Source: Rhodoferax sp.
Lineage (GTDB): Bacteria > Pseudomonadota > Gammaproteobacteria > Burkholderiales > Burkholderiaceae_C
Assembly (NCBI RefSeq): GCF_030697375.1
Contig: NZ_JAUYQD010000035.1
Location: 62,001-126,000 of the forward strand
Direction of reading: 5' to 3'
Length of the DNA stretch: 64,000 bases
Positions 1-8,247 of the stretch are shown here, piece after piece (the stretch's first letter is position 1; each line of letters begins with the position of its first letter). The translations under genes and the position numbers were made by a program. Below the pieces are notes generated by a model. It was not told the DNA's origin and ran no database searches. It was given only the letters and a program-made list of their open reading frames with translations.

Positions 1-693
1 TTACTGCAACAAGCCGACGTGGTGGTCTACGACAATCTGGTAAGTGAAGGGGTGGTCCGCCTCATCCATGACACTGCCGAAAAAATCTATGTCGGCAAAG
101 AAATGAACCGCCATACTTTGCCGCAGGACGAGATCAATGTGTTATTGGTCAAACTGGCCCAACAAGGGAAAAAAGTCGTACGGCTCAAAGGCGGCGATCC
201 CTTTGTATTTGGACGCGGCGGTGAAGAGCTGGAAGTGTTGGTGGACCAAGGCGTGGCGTTTGAAGTGGTCCCGGGCATTACCGCCGCCAGTGGTGTTTCC
301 TGCTACGCAGGCATTCCCCTGACCCACCGAGACTATGCGCAGTCCTGTGTATTCACAACGGGACACCTTAAGGATGGCACGCTGGACCTAGACTGGCCTG
401 CACTGGCACGCCCCAGCCAGACCGTGGTGATTTACATGGGGCTGGGTGCACTGGCGGAAATTGCCAAGCAACTGGTTTTGCATGGCATGCCCGGCACCAC
501 GCCTGCAGCCATTGTGGAGCGGGGCACAACCCAACGGCAACAGGTGATCGCCGGCACACTGGAAACCCTGCCAGACTTGGCGCGCGCTGCAGCCCTGAAA
601 TCCCCGTCGTTGATCATCGTGGGGCAAGTCGTTGCACTCAACCAAAGGCTGCAATGGTTCACGCCACCGAAGTCTGTGCAAGCCAGTGCTTGA
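1..693 (+). CDS. cobA: Uroporphyrinogen-III C-methyltransferase (SUMT), 5'-truncated
   Basis: SUMT transfers two methyl groups from S-adenosylmethionine to uroporphyrinogen III, giving precorrin-2, the branch point to siroheme, B12 and heme d1. The frame is open from base 1, so the start lies left of the window; about 40-50 N-terminal residues, including the GPGDP loop, are missing. Visible family motifs are GGDPFVFGRGGEE, VPGITAASG and the GIPLTHR stretch. It converges on the nirF-like gene with only 36 bp between stops. Its place beside nir genes suggests a NirE role (precorrin-2 for heme d1), but a siroheme role with assimilatory nitrite reductase genes to the left is equally possible. There is no CysG-type dehydrogenase domain in the visible part. 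Confidence 0.9.
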   Translation, partial: LLQQADVVVYDNLVSEGVVRLIHDTAEKIYVGKEMNRHTLPQDEINVLLVKLAQQGKKVVRLKGGDPFVFGRGGEELEVLVDQGVAFEVVPGITAASGVSCYAGIPLTHRDYAQSCVFTTGHLKDGTLDLDWPALARPSQTVVIYMGLGALAEIAKQLVLHGMPGTTPAAIVERGTTQRQQVIAGTLETLPDLARAAALKSPSLIIVGQVVALNQRLQWFTPPKSVQASA

Positions 694-729
694 TTTCTAC
701 CGAACTTTCGCATAGCAAGAACACGCGCA

Positions 730-2028
730 TCACAAGGCACATGCATCGGCCTTGCCTGCCAATTTTCCGATGGCTGCGCTGCCCGCGCCATCAGCCACTT
801 CCTCCACCACGTCCAACGAGGTTTTATCGACCTTCAGCGTGCTCAAGGGCGCGCCAGGGAGGGCCCCGGAATCAATCCATAACCAGGGTGACTCCGGCGT
901 CGTGGACACGAACCGCACAGGCCCGTCGGTGCGCAAGTGCCCCAACAGCGCCCACCGTTTGGGGTCCACGATACTGACCAAACCCAGGCTCGTATTGGGC
1001 ACGGCCAAACGTTCCTGGCCCTTGCTATTCCAAGACAGGGAACGGTCCAAAGCAGGCCAGCCCGGCAAAGTGAGTTCCGCCACTTTGCCGCGTGTGTCCA
1101 GATGCGTTATGCGCATCCGCGCACCGGCGCCAGAGTGCTGCGAATCGGCTCCGCCATGGGCCGTAATCACCTCATGGCCCGAACCCGCAAGGAAGAATTC
1201 CCGTGCTGGAGTAGGCAACACACTGCGCTGTGGATTCAGGTAACCTGGCACAAACTGCCCCTCGCGGTACTGAAAATCGTGCACCAGGCCCAAGCCGATT
1301 TCCGGCGCCGTGGGTTGGTAACTAATCTCCCACAACTCGGGCACAAGCGCCAAGGTCGCAACAAAACTTCCGCGGGCCGCCGCAGTCTGAATGGCAGCAA
1401 CCCCGGAGGAGGTGCCGCCAGCCTTGTCGATGACTGGCAGCAATTTGATGAGTTGAAGTTGTTCGTCCAACACGGCCAAGGTGTGTGGCTCCCCATTAGC
1501 AATCGCCAACAAGCCCGGGTGCCCCGCACGGGGTGCTGACAACGCTGTTCCATTGGTGAGCAAACCCACACGGACTTCCGCCACCAGTTGTGCCAGTTCC
1601 AAGTCCAGACGCAAGACCCATCCCGTGCGGGTGGCCATCAACGCGTAACGCCCGTCAGGCAGGTAGTGCACCTCCGGCAACAACTCTTCACGCAGTGCAA
1701 GATGCCGCGTCGCGGTGCCGCCCCCCGCAATATGCACGCTGGCAGCACCAGCGTCTATCGCCACGGTGCGCCAGCCAGGAACAGCGTGTGTGGGACACGC
1801 AGTAGACGAGCCAGCAACACCCGGCGTCCACACCTGCCATGAGGCACGAATATCGGACGCATCCCATTGACCCACTGGCGCTGGCGACGACTGCACCGCC
1901 GGCTCTCCTGCACCCATTGGCCTCAGGGGTGCAGCAGCCAGCGCAGACCATGCCATGGACATCCCACACAGACAGCTCCCCAAGCCATACGCTGCAAAAG
2001 AACTGAATCGACGAGCACGGCTTGACAT
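730..2028 (-). CDS. nirF: NirF-like heme d1 propeller protein (divergent)
   Basis: Predicted 432-residue periplasmic protein with the repeated beta-blade pattern of the cytochrome d1 domain, such as YLPDGRYALMATRTG and VRFVSTTPESPWLWI. It has no CXXCH, which separates it from NirN and NirS and favours NirF, a protein needed for heme d1 maturation. I chose the ATG at 2028 because GGAG lies 7 bp before it; the frame stays open 26 codons further upstream. A hydrophobic N-terminus ends in a possible signal peptidase site (ALAAAP); a lipobox-like LGSC is also present. It is last in the minus-strand nirS-nirT-nirB-cupredoxin operon. Similarity to classical NirF looks weak, so it may be a specialised paralogue. 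Confidence in the fold is higher than in the exact role. Confidence 0.6.
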   Translation of the reverse strand: MSSRARRFSSFAAYGLGSCLCGMSMAWSALAAAPLRPMGAGEPAVQSSPAPVGQWDASDIRASWQVWTPGVAGSSTACPTHAVPGWRTVAIDAGAASVHIAGGGTATRHLALREELLPEVHYLPDGRYALMATRTGWVLRLDLELAQLVAEVRVGLLTNGTALSAPRAGHPGLLAIANGEPHTLAVLDEQLQLIKLLPVIDKAGGTSSGVAAIQTAAARGSFVATLALVPELWEISYQPTAPEIGLGLVHDFQYREGQFVPGYLNPQRSVLPTPAREFFLAGSGHEVITAHGGADSQHSGAGARMRITHLDTRGKVAELTLPGWPALDRSLSWNSKGQERLAVPNTSLGLVSIVDPKRWALLGHLRTDGPVRFVSTTPESPWLWIDSGALPGAPLSTLKVDKTSLDVVEEVADGAGSAAIGKLAGKADACAL

Positions 2029-2095
2029 TAACAACTCCAAGAAATTATTCCTGCGCACCACTACATGCACTATGAGAGAAGGGGGCAGAAGGCAA

Positions 2096-2446
2096 CTAGG
2101 GGGCACTCACAATCACCTCACCTGCCATCTCAGGATGGGGGCCACAGTGGTAGGCGTAGTGGCCCGGTGTATCAAAGCGGCGCTGCCAACTTTCATCGGG
2201 GAAAAATCGCTCGGATTCTCCCCCTTGATCACTCGGTAAAACAACGGAATGGCTGGTCCGCTTTTCGCGGTTCACCCACTTCACGGTGTCGCCCACCTGG
2301 ATCTGAGCCACCTTTGGTTGAAATTGGTAGCCCTGAATGATCACCTCCACCGTCTGTTGCGCAAATACAGACAATGGAGGTACCCAAAAGAAAACGAGTG
2401 CAGCGTGAGCCAACACCCGTTTCAGATGCAATGTGCCAGAGTACAT
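2096..2446 (-). CDS. Plastocyanin/azurin-like cupredoxin
   Basis: Predicted 116-residue protein with a signal peptide (about residues 1-30, cleavage near VFAQ) followed by one small blue-copper domain. The type 1 copper ligands are visible: His66 in TSHSV, then Cys101, His104 and Met107 in the CGPHPEM loop. Its length fits plastocyanin-like domains. It starts 22 bp after nirB and is followed by the nirF-like gene, all on the minus strand, so co-transcription from the nirS promoter is likely. By context it is probably a periplasmic electron carrier for NirS or NosZ. That role is inferred; a copper-sensing or copper-delivery role cannot be excluded. Confidence 0.8.
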   Translation of the reverse strand: MYSGTLHLKRVLAHAALVFFWVPPLSVFAQQTVEVIIQGYQFQPKVAQIQVGDTVKWVNREKRTSHSVVLPSDQGGESERFFPDESWQRRFDTPGHYAYHCGPHPEMAGEVIVSAP

Positions 2447-2468
2447 CCTGACTCCGGAACTTGCCGTT

Positions 2469-3296
2469 TTACTGTTTGGTCGCCTTCACATCACCCTCTG
2501 CACCCAATCCAATGGTGTACCCCAAAGAGACATGGTGGAAACGTCCGGTCGCGTGATCTCCATGGATCGCGAGACCGAAGGGAATGGTCTTGCCTTCGCC
2601 AGGGCTCTTGCGCGTAAAAGTCACCGTATAGGTGTCGCCACTTTTTGCACCCTCGGCCTTGGCACCCAAAGCACCGCCGTCCATCTTGCGCTCAGTGCTC
2701 ACCGTGCCATCAACCACCTTGGCACCCTTGACGCTCTTCCACTGCATCAGTTCGTAAGCGCCGTCCTTGGCGTACTTGGTTTTCTTGTCATCCGCACCGG
2801 GCATCGTGCGTGCGTCAATGTGGCAAGAGGCCCAGCAGCCGACCTGGGAAGCCTGTGGCACCTTGGCATCCGGGAACATCACTGCGGCCTTGACTTCGTT
2901 GTCCTTGTCACCTTTGTCTGCACCGCCCGAAGGCGCTTTGAACGTCAAACGAATGTAGAGGTTGCTGGCATCGTAGGCGGCCTGAACGCCCACCGGGTAC
3001 ATCATCGTTTTAGGAGCGCCCTTGGGCTCCAATTCCTTGTCTTCCAGGCGTTTGAAGTTGAAATTCAGCGTGCCCTTTTCTTCATGGCAACCCACACAGG
3101 TTTCGCCTTTTTTTAAACCCGCAGTTCCGCTGTGGTCGGACTTCTTACCCACCCATTCGATGGGAGTCACTCCGGGGTGGAACACATTGATGTCACGTTT
3201 GGGCACCTTGCTCCAATCGGGAGCGGCAAATGCAATCTGCGAACCCACGGTCAACAGGGTACCCAGCACAAGCATGGAAACAGTCGTTTTTTTCAT
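2469..3296 (-). CDS. nirB: Cytochrome c552, NirB-like (EB_dh heme-binding domain)
   Basis: Predicted 275-residue periplasmic c-type cytochrome with a signal peptide (residues 1-24). The first heme site is CVGCH (Cys67, Cys70, His71). A second cysteine/histidine group, Cys154-Trp-Ala-Ser-Cys158-His159, has three residues between the cysteines instead of two. The C-terminal part resembles the heme-binding domain of ethylbenzene/DMSO reductase-type cytochromes. Gene order nirS-nirT-nirB matches Pseudomonas stutzeri, where NirB is a diheme cytochrome c552 able to feed electrons to cd1 nitrite reductase. It is not the NADH-dependent NirB flavoprotein that shares the name. The 67-bp gap to nirT and the same strand support one operon. 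Confidence 0.75.
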   Translation of the reverse strand: MKKTTVSMLVLGTLLTVGSQIAFAAPDWSKVPKRDINVFHPGVTPIEWVGKKSDHSGTAGLKKGETCVGCHEEKGTLNFNFKRLEDKELEPKGAPKTMMYPVGVQAAYDASNLYIRLTFKAPSGGADKGDKDNEVKAAVMFPDAKVPQASQVGCWASCHIDARTMPGADDKKTKYAKDGAYELMQWKSVKGAKVVDGTVSTERKMDGGALGAKAEGAKSGDTYTVTFTRKSPGEGKTIPFGLAIHGDHATGRFHHVSLGYTIGLGAEGDVKATKQ

Positions 3297-3363
3297 TTGA
3301 AATATTCCTTTCTAAGGTTCTAAAGCGGATCGGCATCAATCAAGTCGTCAATCGGTTTGCTGA

Positions 3364-3951
3364 TTACTCGTCTTCATCTTCTTTCATGCCCTTGGGTTTG
3401 TGGTGTGCAATGCCTTTGTGGCAATCAATGCACGTCTGCTTTTCATCCTGGGCAATCTTGTGCATTTTGGCGCCGCGCAGTTTTTGCTTTTCGACGTCCA
3501 TGCCGTCGAAGCTATGGCAGTTGCGGCACTCCCGCGAATCAGAGGCTTTCATCCGCGCCCATTCATGCTCGGCCAAACGCAAACGGTTCGCCTCGAACTT
3601 CTCTTTGGTGTCAATGGTTCCCATCAACTTGCCCCACACCTCGGCGCTGGCCTGAATCTTACGAATCATCTTATGCGACCAATCCTTGGGTACATGGCAA
3701 TCCGAGCAAACGGCACGCACTCCCGTACGATTTTTGTAGTGGATCGTCTGCTTGTATTCCTGGTACACGTTGTCCCGCATTTCATGGCAGGAAATACAAA
3801 ACTCCATCGTGTTGGTAGCCTCCATGGCGGTGTTGAATCCACCCCAAAAGAAAATCCCGGAAAAAAAACCGACGACCAGCAAGGTAAGCAACGAAAACTT
3901 CGCACTTGGTCTTTTCAGGGTTGCCCACAGGTCACCAAATTTTGACGCCAT
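3364..3951 (-). CDS. nirT: NapC/NirT-family tetraheme cytochrome c
   Basis: Predicted 195-residue membrane-anchored quinol dehydrogenase. One transmembrane helix (about residues 18-37) anchors a periplasmic domain with four CXXCH sites: CISCH at 52-56, CSDCH at 82-86, CRNCH at 142-146 and CIDCH at 174-178. This is the layout of NapC/NirT/NrfH. Next to nirS it most likely takes electrons from quinol and passes them via NirB or the cupredoxin to NirS, which would make nitrite respiration independent of the cytochrome bc1 complex. The C-terminus is acidic (DEDE). It lies 95 bp downstream of nirS with a hairpin between. Confidence 0.9.
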   Translation of the reverse strand: MASKFGDLWATLKRPSAKFSLLTLLVVGFFSGIFFWGGFNTAMEATNTMEFCISCHEMRDNVYQEYKQTIHYKNRTGVRAVCSDCHVPKDWSHKMIRKIQASAEVWGKLMGTIDTKEKFEANRLRLAEHEWARMKASDSRECRNCHSFDGMDVEKQKLRGAKMHKIAQDEKQTCIDCHKGIAHHKPKGMKEDEDE

Positions 3952-3997
3952 TTAAACTCTCCAAACTTCACATAAAAACCAATGGGAACGCAATGGA

Positions 3998-4018
3998 TAA
4001 AGGGGCTTTCGCCCCTCT
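3998..4018 (-). terminator. GC-rich hairpin between nirS and nirT
   Basis: On the minus strand AGGGGC, a GAAA tetraloop and GCCCCT form a perfect 6-bp stem followed by TTTAT. The weak T-tract suggests partial termination or 3'-end protection of the nirS transcript, giving more NirS than NirT/NirB, rather than a full stop. Confidence 0.5.
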
Positions 4019-4046
4019 ATCGCTACATCACAACATGCATTGTTGA

Positions 4047-5735
4047 TTAGTAGATGTCATGCTGCGTGTTGTACACATTGAACTTGCCCGTGGGTGTGAT
4101 CATCTTGGGATCGGTAATCACTTTCTTCAGGGTCAAGGTCTTGTCGTCGTACACCACAATGGCCGACTGGTCTGTCTTGCCGCCCCACAGGGAAATCCAG
4201 ACTTCCGTACCATCGGCGCTGTACTCGGGGTGCACTGCACGGCGGGTTGCTTTGGTGGCGGGCAATCCAGAGTCCTTGGCCACGTTGATGGTCTTGAAGG
4301 GCTTGGACAAGTCCGACATGTTCCAAACGGTCACCGACTCCGCCGTTTCCTTGTCCGAGTTTTGTGCCGAATCAGCCCACAGGTGGGTGGACTTCGGATG
4401 GGTCTTCACAAACAAGTTGCCGGGAACGTGTTTAACTTCCTGCACGACTTTCCAGTTGAATTCTTTGTATTTGGCGAACTTGGGATCATCCGAAGCCGTA
4501 CTGATCAAGGTAACGACGTCTGCACCCAGGTGACCGGTCGCCCAGACAGGTCCAAATTTCGGGTGCACGAAGTTGGCACCACGCCCTGGATGGGGAATCT
4601 TGGCCACGTCAACCAACGCCGCCAATTTGCCCGTCTTCAAGTCCACTGCCGCAATCTTGTTGGAAGCATTGGCCGCTACAAGGAAATAACGCTTGGACGC
4701 ATCAAAACCGCCGTCGTGCAGGAATTTCGCTGAAGCAATCGTAGTGGTCTTCAAGTTCTCAATGTCGGAATAGTCCACCAACAGGATCTGTCCGGTCTCC
4801 TTGATATTGACCACCCATTCCGGCTTGATCTCCGAGGCCACAATCGAGGCCACGCGGGGCTCGGGGTGGTACTCGCCATCTACGGTCATGCCGCGGGTGC
4901 TCACTACCTTGCGTGGCTTCAAGGTGTCACCATCCATGATCACGTATTGAGGCGGCCAGTAGGATCCGGCAATCGCGTACGTATCTTCAAAGCCCTTGAA
5001 CTTCGAGGTATCCACGGAACGGGCATCAAAGCCAATCTTGACCTCCGCAACAACACCTGGTTTTTCCATCCACAGATCGATCAGCGATAAGCGTCCATCA
5101 CGGCCAATCACATACACATAGCGACCTGACTTCGACAGACGGGAAATATGCACGGCATAGCCGGTTTTCACGATGCTGCGGATTTCCTTGGTATCGCCGT
5201 CAATCAAGGCAACTTCACCTGTATCACGCAAAGTCACTGAGAACATGTTCTTCAGATTGAACTTGTTCATTTGCTTGGTGGGACGTTCCTTGACAGGCAC
5301 GATGACTTTCCAGGAGTCCATGGTGTCTTTGAAGCTGTACTCTGGGGGCACATCCGGTGTGTTCTGGATGTATTTCGCCATCAGGGACAACTCTTCCTTG
5401 GTCAGGATGTCGTCAAAATTCACCATGCCACCGTCGGTGCCGTAGCCAATGATTTTTTCAAGACGGGATTGGCCCAGGGTCAGCGTGCCACCCTCAGTCT
5501 TGGTGCCATCCTTGGCCGTCTTGGTCCAATGGGGTTCGAGGTTCTTGCCGGTCGCACCCTTGCGCAACACGCCATGGCAACCTGCGCAACGTTCAAAGTA
5601 AATCTTTTTGGCAGCTTCCTTTTCGGAGGCCGTCATCAATGGGGCTTCGACTTTTTTCTCCTGCGCCACTGCAGGAATTGCAAGGCCTGTCAGCATCACC
5701 GCTGCGGCAATGCTAGAAAGACGGGGGAACTTCAT
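4047..5735 (-). CDS. nirS: Cytochrome cd1 nitrite reductase NirS
   Basis: Periplasmic NO-forming respiratory nitrite reductase of 562 residues, as usual for NirS. I chose the ATG at 5735 because GGAG stands about 8 bp before it and a clean signal peptide follows (residues 1-24, cleavage at AVAQ). The heme c domain carries CAGCH (Cys50, Cys53, His54). The rest is the eight-bladed heme d1 propeller, with typical blocks such as RDTGEVALIDGD, YAVHISRLSKSGRY and HPEPRVASIVAS. It leads the minus-strand nir operon. An FNR/DNR-like site lies about 123 bp upstream in the spacer shared with ccmA. It needs the neighbouring ccm genes for heme c and heme d1 from genes mostly outside this window. Confidence 0.97.
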   Translation of the reverse strand: MKFPRLSSIAAAVMLTGLAIPAVAQEKKVEAPLMTASEKEAAKKIYFERCAGCHGVLRKGATGKNLEPHWTKTAKDGTKTEGGTLTLGQSRLEKIIGYGTDGGMVNFDDILTKEELSLMAKYIQNTPDVPPEYSFKDTMDSWKVIVPVKERPTKQMNKFNLKNMFSVTLRDTGEVALIDGDTKEIRSIVKTGYAVHISRLSKSGRYVYVIGRDGRLSLIDLWMEKPGVVAEVKIGFDARSVDTSKFKGFEDTYAIAGSYWPPQYVIMDGDTLKPRKVVSTRGMTVDGEYHPEPRVASIVASEIKPEWVVNIKETGQILLVDYSDIENLKTTTIASAKFLHDGGFDASKRYFLVAANASNKIAAVDLKTGKLAALVDVAKIPHPGRGANFVHPKFGPVWATGHLGADVVTLISTASDDPKFAKYKEFNWKVVQEVKHVPGNLFVKTHPKSTHLWADSAQNSDKETAESVTVWNMSDLSKPFKTINVAKDSGLPATKATRRAVHPEYSADGTEVWISLWGGKTDQSAIVVYDDKTLTLKKVITDPKMITPTGKFNVYNTQHDIY

Positions 5736-5857
5736 AATTCTTACTCCATGGTACCTTGCAGCCAACCCACCACAGGGGTGGCAATCTGGGCTCGACGACG
5801 GCTGCAACAATTCGATTCGAGCGGAATGATTGTCTTTGTGCCCCCCGGCCTTCGTCC

Positions 5858-5871
5858 TTGACTTAGATTAA
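5858..5871. promoter_or_regulatory. FNR/DNR-like box upstream of nirS
   Basis: TTGAC-TTAG-ATTAA; read toward nirS it is TTAAT-CTAA-GTCAA. One half-site matches the TTGAY-N4-RTCAA consensus exactly, and the other deviates at one base. It lies about 123 bp before the nirS start, in the spacer between the divergent nirS and ccmA genes. A regulator of the FNR/DNR family would be expected to activate nirS under low oxygen and nitric oxide. The site is a candidate only. Confidence 0.45.
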
Positions 5872-5905
5872 CTATCCACAACAACAGTGCACGAATCGTG
5901 GATAG
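5872..5905. repeat. 8-bp perfect inverted repeat in the nirS-ccmA spacer
   Basis: CTATCCAC at 5872-5879 and GTGGATAG at 5898-5905 are exact reverse complements separated by 18 bp. They sit directly between the two FNR-like boxes. The spacing is wide for a hairpin and could suit a dimeric regulator. No known operator was recognised. Confidence 0.4.
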
Positions 5906-5916
5906 ATCAGCAATAC

Positions 5917-5930
5917 CTGACCGAAGTCAA
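5917..5930. promoter_or_regulatory. FNR/NNR-like box upstream of ccmA
   Basis: CTGAC-CGAA-GTCAA matches TTGAC-N4-GTCAA at nine of ten conserved positions. It lies about 87 bp before the ccmA start, so it could activate ccm genes while the box at 5858-5871 serves nirS. A short EcoRI-containing palindrome, GTGAATTCAC, lies just before ccmA at 6004-6013. Confidence 0.45.
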
Positions 5931-6016
5931 AAAGCGTCGCCGGGCCGCGCCAATTCACGGGGTCCAGAATAGTTCTTACCGTAAAATCCTGGTCTTTGCG
6001 TCTGTGAATTCACGAA

Positions 6017-6649
6017 TTGAAAACCGCATCCGAACTATCCTTCTCCAAGCTCGGCTGTAGCAAAGGCGGACGACAGCTCTTTCAAAACATTGACTGCACT
6101 TTGACATCGGGGCATTGGCTCTATGTGGCGGGGGCCAATGGAGTGGGGAAAACCAGCCTCTTGCGCATGGTCTGCGGTTTGGCTCCCATCGAGTCCGGCA
6201 ATATTTACTGGAACGGCATCCCGATCCATTCCCAGCGTGAATCCTACCGGCAAGACTTGTGTTACCTCGGCCATCTCAACGCGCTGCAAGAATCCATGAC
6301 CGTCAACGAGAATCTGAGCTTTAGTGCGGCCTTGGGTGGCGTTGCCCCCAGCCCCATACAAACGCAAGAAGTGCTGGTCCGGTTTGGCGTGGGCGGGCGC
6401 GGCCAACAGTTAGCCCGGCATCTTTCCCAGGGGCAAAAACGCCGCGTCGCCCTTGCCCGACTCGCGCTGAGCCAAGCGCGGCTGTGGGTGCTGGACGAAC
6501 CCTTTGTGGCGATGGACGAAGCCGGGGTGACCATGCTCGCCGACTTGATTGCTGGGCATTTATCCCAAGGAGGCGTAGCCGTTCTGACAAGCCACCAGCA
6601 GGTGGACATCGGGTCCGTGCCAGCCCAATTGCTGGAACTACGTGCATGA
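6017..6649 (+). CDS. ccmA: Heme exporter ATP-binding protein CcmA
   Basis: ATPase of the CcmABCD complex that releases holo-CcmE during System I cytochrome c maturation. The 210 residues show Walker A (GANGVGKTSLL), the ABC signature (LSQGQKRR) and Walker B (LWVLDEPF). An in-frame stop at 6005 leaves the TTG at 6017 as the best start, without a strong ribosome binding site. It is first in a nine-gene ccm operon, and its stop overlaps the ccmB start (ATGA). The operon probably starts in the spacer shared with nirS, so heme c supply may be co-induced with nitrite respiration. Confidence 0.93.
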   Translation: MKTASELSFSKLGCSKGGRQLFQNIDCTLTSGHWLYVAGANGVGKTSLLRMVCGLAPIESGNIYWNGIPIHSQRESYRQDLCYLGHLNALQESMTVNENLSFSAALGGVAPSPIQTQEVLVRFGVGGRGQQLARHLSQGQKRRVALARLALSQARLWVLDEPFVAMDEAGVTMLADLIAGHLSQGGVAVLTSHQQVDIGSVPAQLLELRA

Positions 6650-7344
6650 GGGCTTTGCCACTCAAACCACTGGGCTTGGCGTCGGTCATGCTTGCCGTAT
6701 TGCGGCGCGAGGTGTCCCTGGCCATGCGCCAAAAAGGAGAGGTTTTGACACCTCTGGTATTTTTTGTGGTGATCGCCAGCCTGTTTCCATTGGGTGTGGG
6801 GCCAGAATCGGCACTCTTGCTGCGCATGGCCCCAGGCGTTCTGTGGGTCAGCGCACTGCTGGCTGCCATGCTCTCCTTGCAACGCCTATTTGCCACAGAC
6901 TACGCTGATGGCTCCCTGGAGCAAATGGCGCTGTCCCCCACCCCGCTGGGTTTGCTGGTGGCTGCAAAAGCGCTATCCCATTTTCTATTGTCAGGGCTGC
7001 CCTTGGTGCTGATGGCTCCTGTGCTGGGCCTGCAATTTGGGCTGGACAGTCGGGCACTGGGCATTCTGATGCTGTCCCTGCTGTTGGGCACCCCTACCCT
7101 GAGCCTGGTCGGCAGCATCGGTGCCGCCCTGACCTTGGGCGTGCGAGGGGCAGGGGTTTTGTTGTCGCTTTTGATCTTGCCGCTGTATATTCCAGTCCTG
7201 ATATTTGGTGCTGGCGCGGTAGAAGCTGACGCCGCCGGCCTGGGAGCTGGCGGCCATCTTTCGCTATTAGCTGCGTTATTGGTGCTCTCCCTATTTTTTG
7301 CACCCCTGGCCACGACGGCCGCCTTAAGAATTTCCCTGGAATGA
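6646..7344 (+). CDS. ccmB: Heme exporter membrane protein CcmB
   Basis: 232-residue integral membrane partner of CcmA with about six hydrophobic segments. The N-terminal block VLRREVSLAMRQKGEVLTPL is characteristic of CcmB. The ATG at 6646 overlaps the ccmA stop by 4 bp and the gene ends in a 4-bp overlap with ccmC, which supports translational coupling. Length and hydropathy fit the family. With CcmA it powers release of heme-loaded CcmE from CcmC; CcmB is not itself thought to carry heme across the membrane. Confidence 0.93.
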   Translation: MRALPLKPLGLASVMLAVLRREVSLAMRQKGEVLTPLVFFVVIASLFPLGVGPESALLLRMAPGVLWVSALLAAMLSLQRLFATDYADGSLEQMALSPTPLGLLVAAKALSHFLLSGLPLVLMAPVLGLQFGLDSRALGILMLSLLLGTPTLSLVGSIGAALTLGVRGAGVLLSLLILPLYIPVLIFGAGAVEADAAGLGAGGHLSLLAALLVLSLFFAPLATTAALRISLE

Positions 7345-8081
7345 AAACTCGCGTAATTCACTGGTTTAAATTTTCTTCGCCTCAAAATTTCTATTTTCTG
7401 GCGGGCCGCATGTGGCCCTGGTTTGCGGCGCTGGCTGCCGTCTTGATGGCGGTTGGCTTGTGGATTTCTTTTTTTGTGGCCCCCACGGATGCCCAGCAAG
7501 GCCAGGGCTACCGAATCATTTTTGTGCATGTCCCTGCGTCGCAGATGTCCATGTTCATCTACATTGTCATGGCGGCCTGGGCTGGCTTGGGGCTGGCTTT
7601 CAATACACGCCTGTCCGGCATGATGGCCTCCGCCTTGGCGCCCACGGGCGCGCTTTTTGCCTTTTTGTCACTGGTCACCGGCGCCTTGTGGGGCAAGCCG
7701 ATGTGGGGCGCTTGGTGGGTCTGGGATGCGCGACTGACCTCTGAGCTGATCTTGCTGTTTCTTTATTTGGGTTTTCTCGCGCTGCAGTCAAGTATTGATG
7801 ACCCGCGCCGCGCCGACAAGGCGTGTGCCGTGCTTGCGCTGGTAGGCGTCGTGAACGTGCCCATCATCTATTTTTCAGTCAAGTGGTGGAATACCCTGCA
7901 CCAGGGGGCATCGGTTTCACTGACCAGCGCCCCATCCATGGCCAGCACCATGCTGACGGGAATGCTGGTAATGGTGGTCGCTTTTTGGATGTACAGCATT
8001 GCAGCAGCGCTGGCACGGGTGCGCAGCATCATCCTGGAGCGTGAACGTCATACGGAGTGGGTCAAACATGCAGTGGAATAG
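7341..8081 (+). CDS. ccmC: Heme handling protein CcmC
   Basis: 246-residue membrane protein with six predicted helices and the tryptophan-rich heme-handling motif WGAWWVWDARLT on a periplasmic loop. Two histidines expected as heme ligands are present, in FVHVPA and TLHQGAS. CcmC loads heme onto CcmE covalently. The start overlaps ccmB and the 3' end overlaps ccmD by 14 bp. Confidence 0.96.
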   Translation: MKTRVIHWFKFSSPQNFYFLAGRMWPWFAALAAVLMAVGLWISFFVAPTDAQQGQGYRIIFVHVPASQMSMFIYIVMAAWAGLGLAFNTRLSGMMASALAPTGALFAFLSLVTGALWGKPMWGAWWVWDARLTSELILLFLYLGFLALQSSIDDPRRADKACAVLALVGVVNVPIIYFSVKWWNTLHQGASVSLTSAPSMASTMLTGMLVMVVAFWMYSIAAALARVRSIILERERHTEWVKHAVE

Positions 8082-8247
8082 TGTTTCCGAGTTCTTTGCC
8101 ATGGGCGGCTATGCCCTTTACGTGTGGGGCAGCTTTGGGCTGACCGCAGCGGTCATGCTGATTGAAATGGTCGTAATTCGCAACCGACGGACGGAACTAT
8201 TACACGATCTCCGCAACGAACTGTGTTCAGAAAGCACAACTTCATGA
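8068..8247 (+). CDS. ccmD: Heme exporter small protein CcmD
   Basis: Small 59-residue membrane protein: a hydrophobic helix (about residues 12-36, [15 protein letters not shown]) followed by a charged cytoplasmic tail (RNRRTELL). This and its place between ccmC and ccmE identify CcmD, which helps release heme-CcmE. I chose the ATG at 8068; the frame is open further upstream but inside ccmC. The stop overlaps the ccmE start (ATGA). Confidence 0.9.
   Translation: MQWNSVSEFFAMGGYALYVWGSFGLTAAVMLIEMVVIRNRRTELLHDLRNELCSESTTS

Noticed and set aside
1..693. CysG-type trifunctional siroheme synthase
   Set aside because: Only the methyltransferase part is visible, and the N-terminal region is cut off by the window edge; a full CysG cannot be shown.
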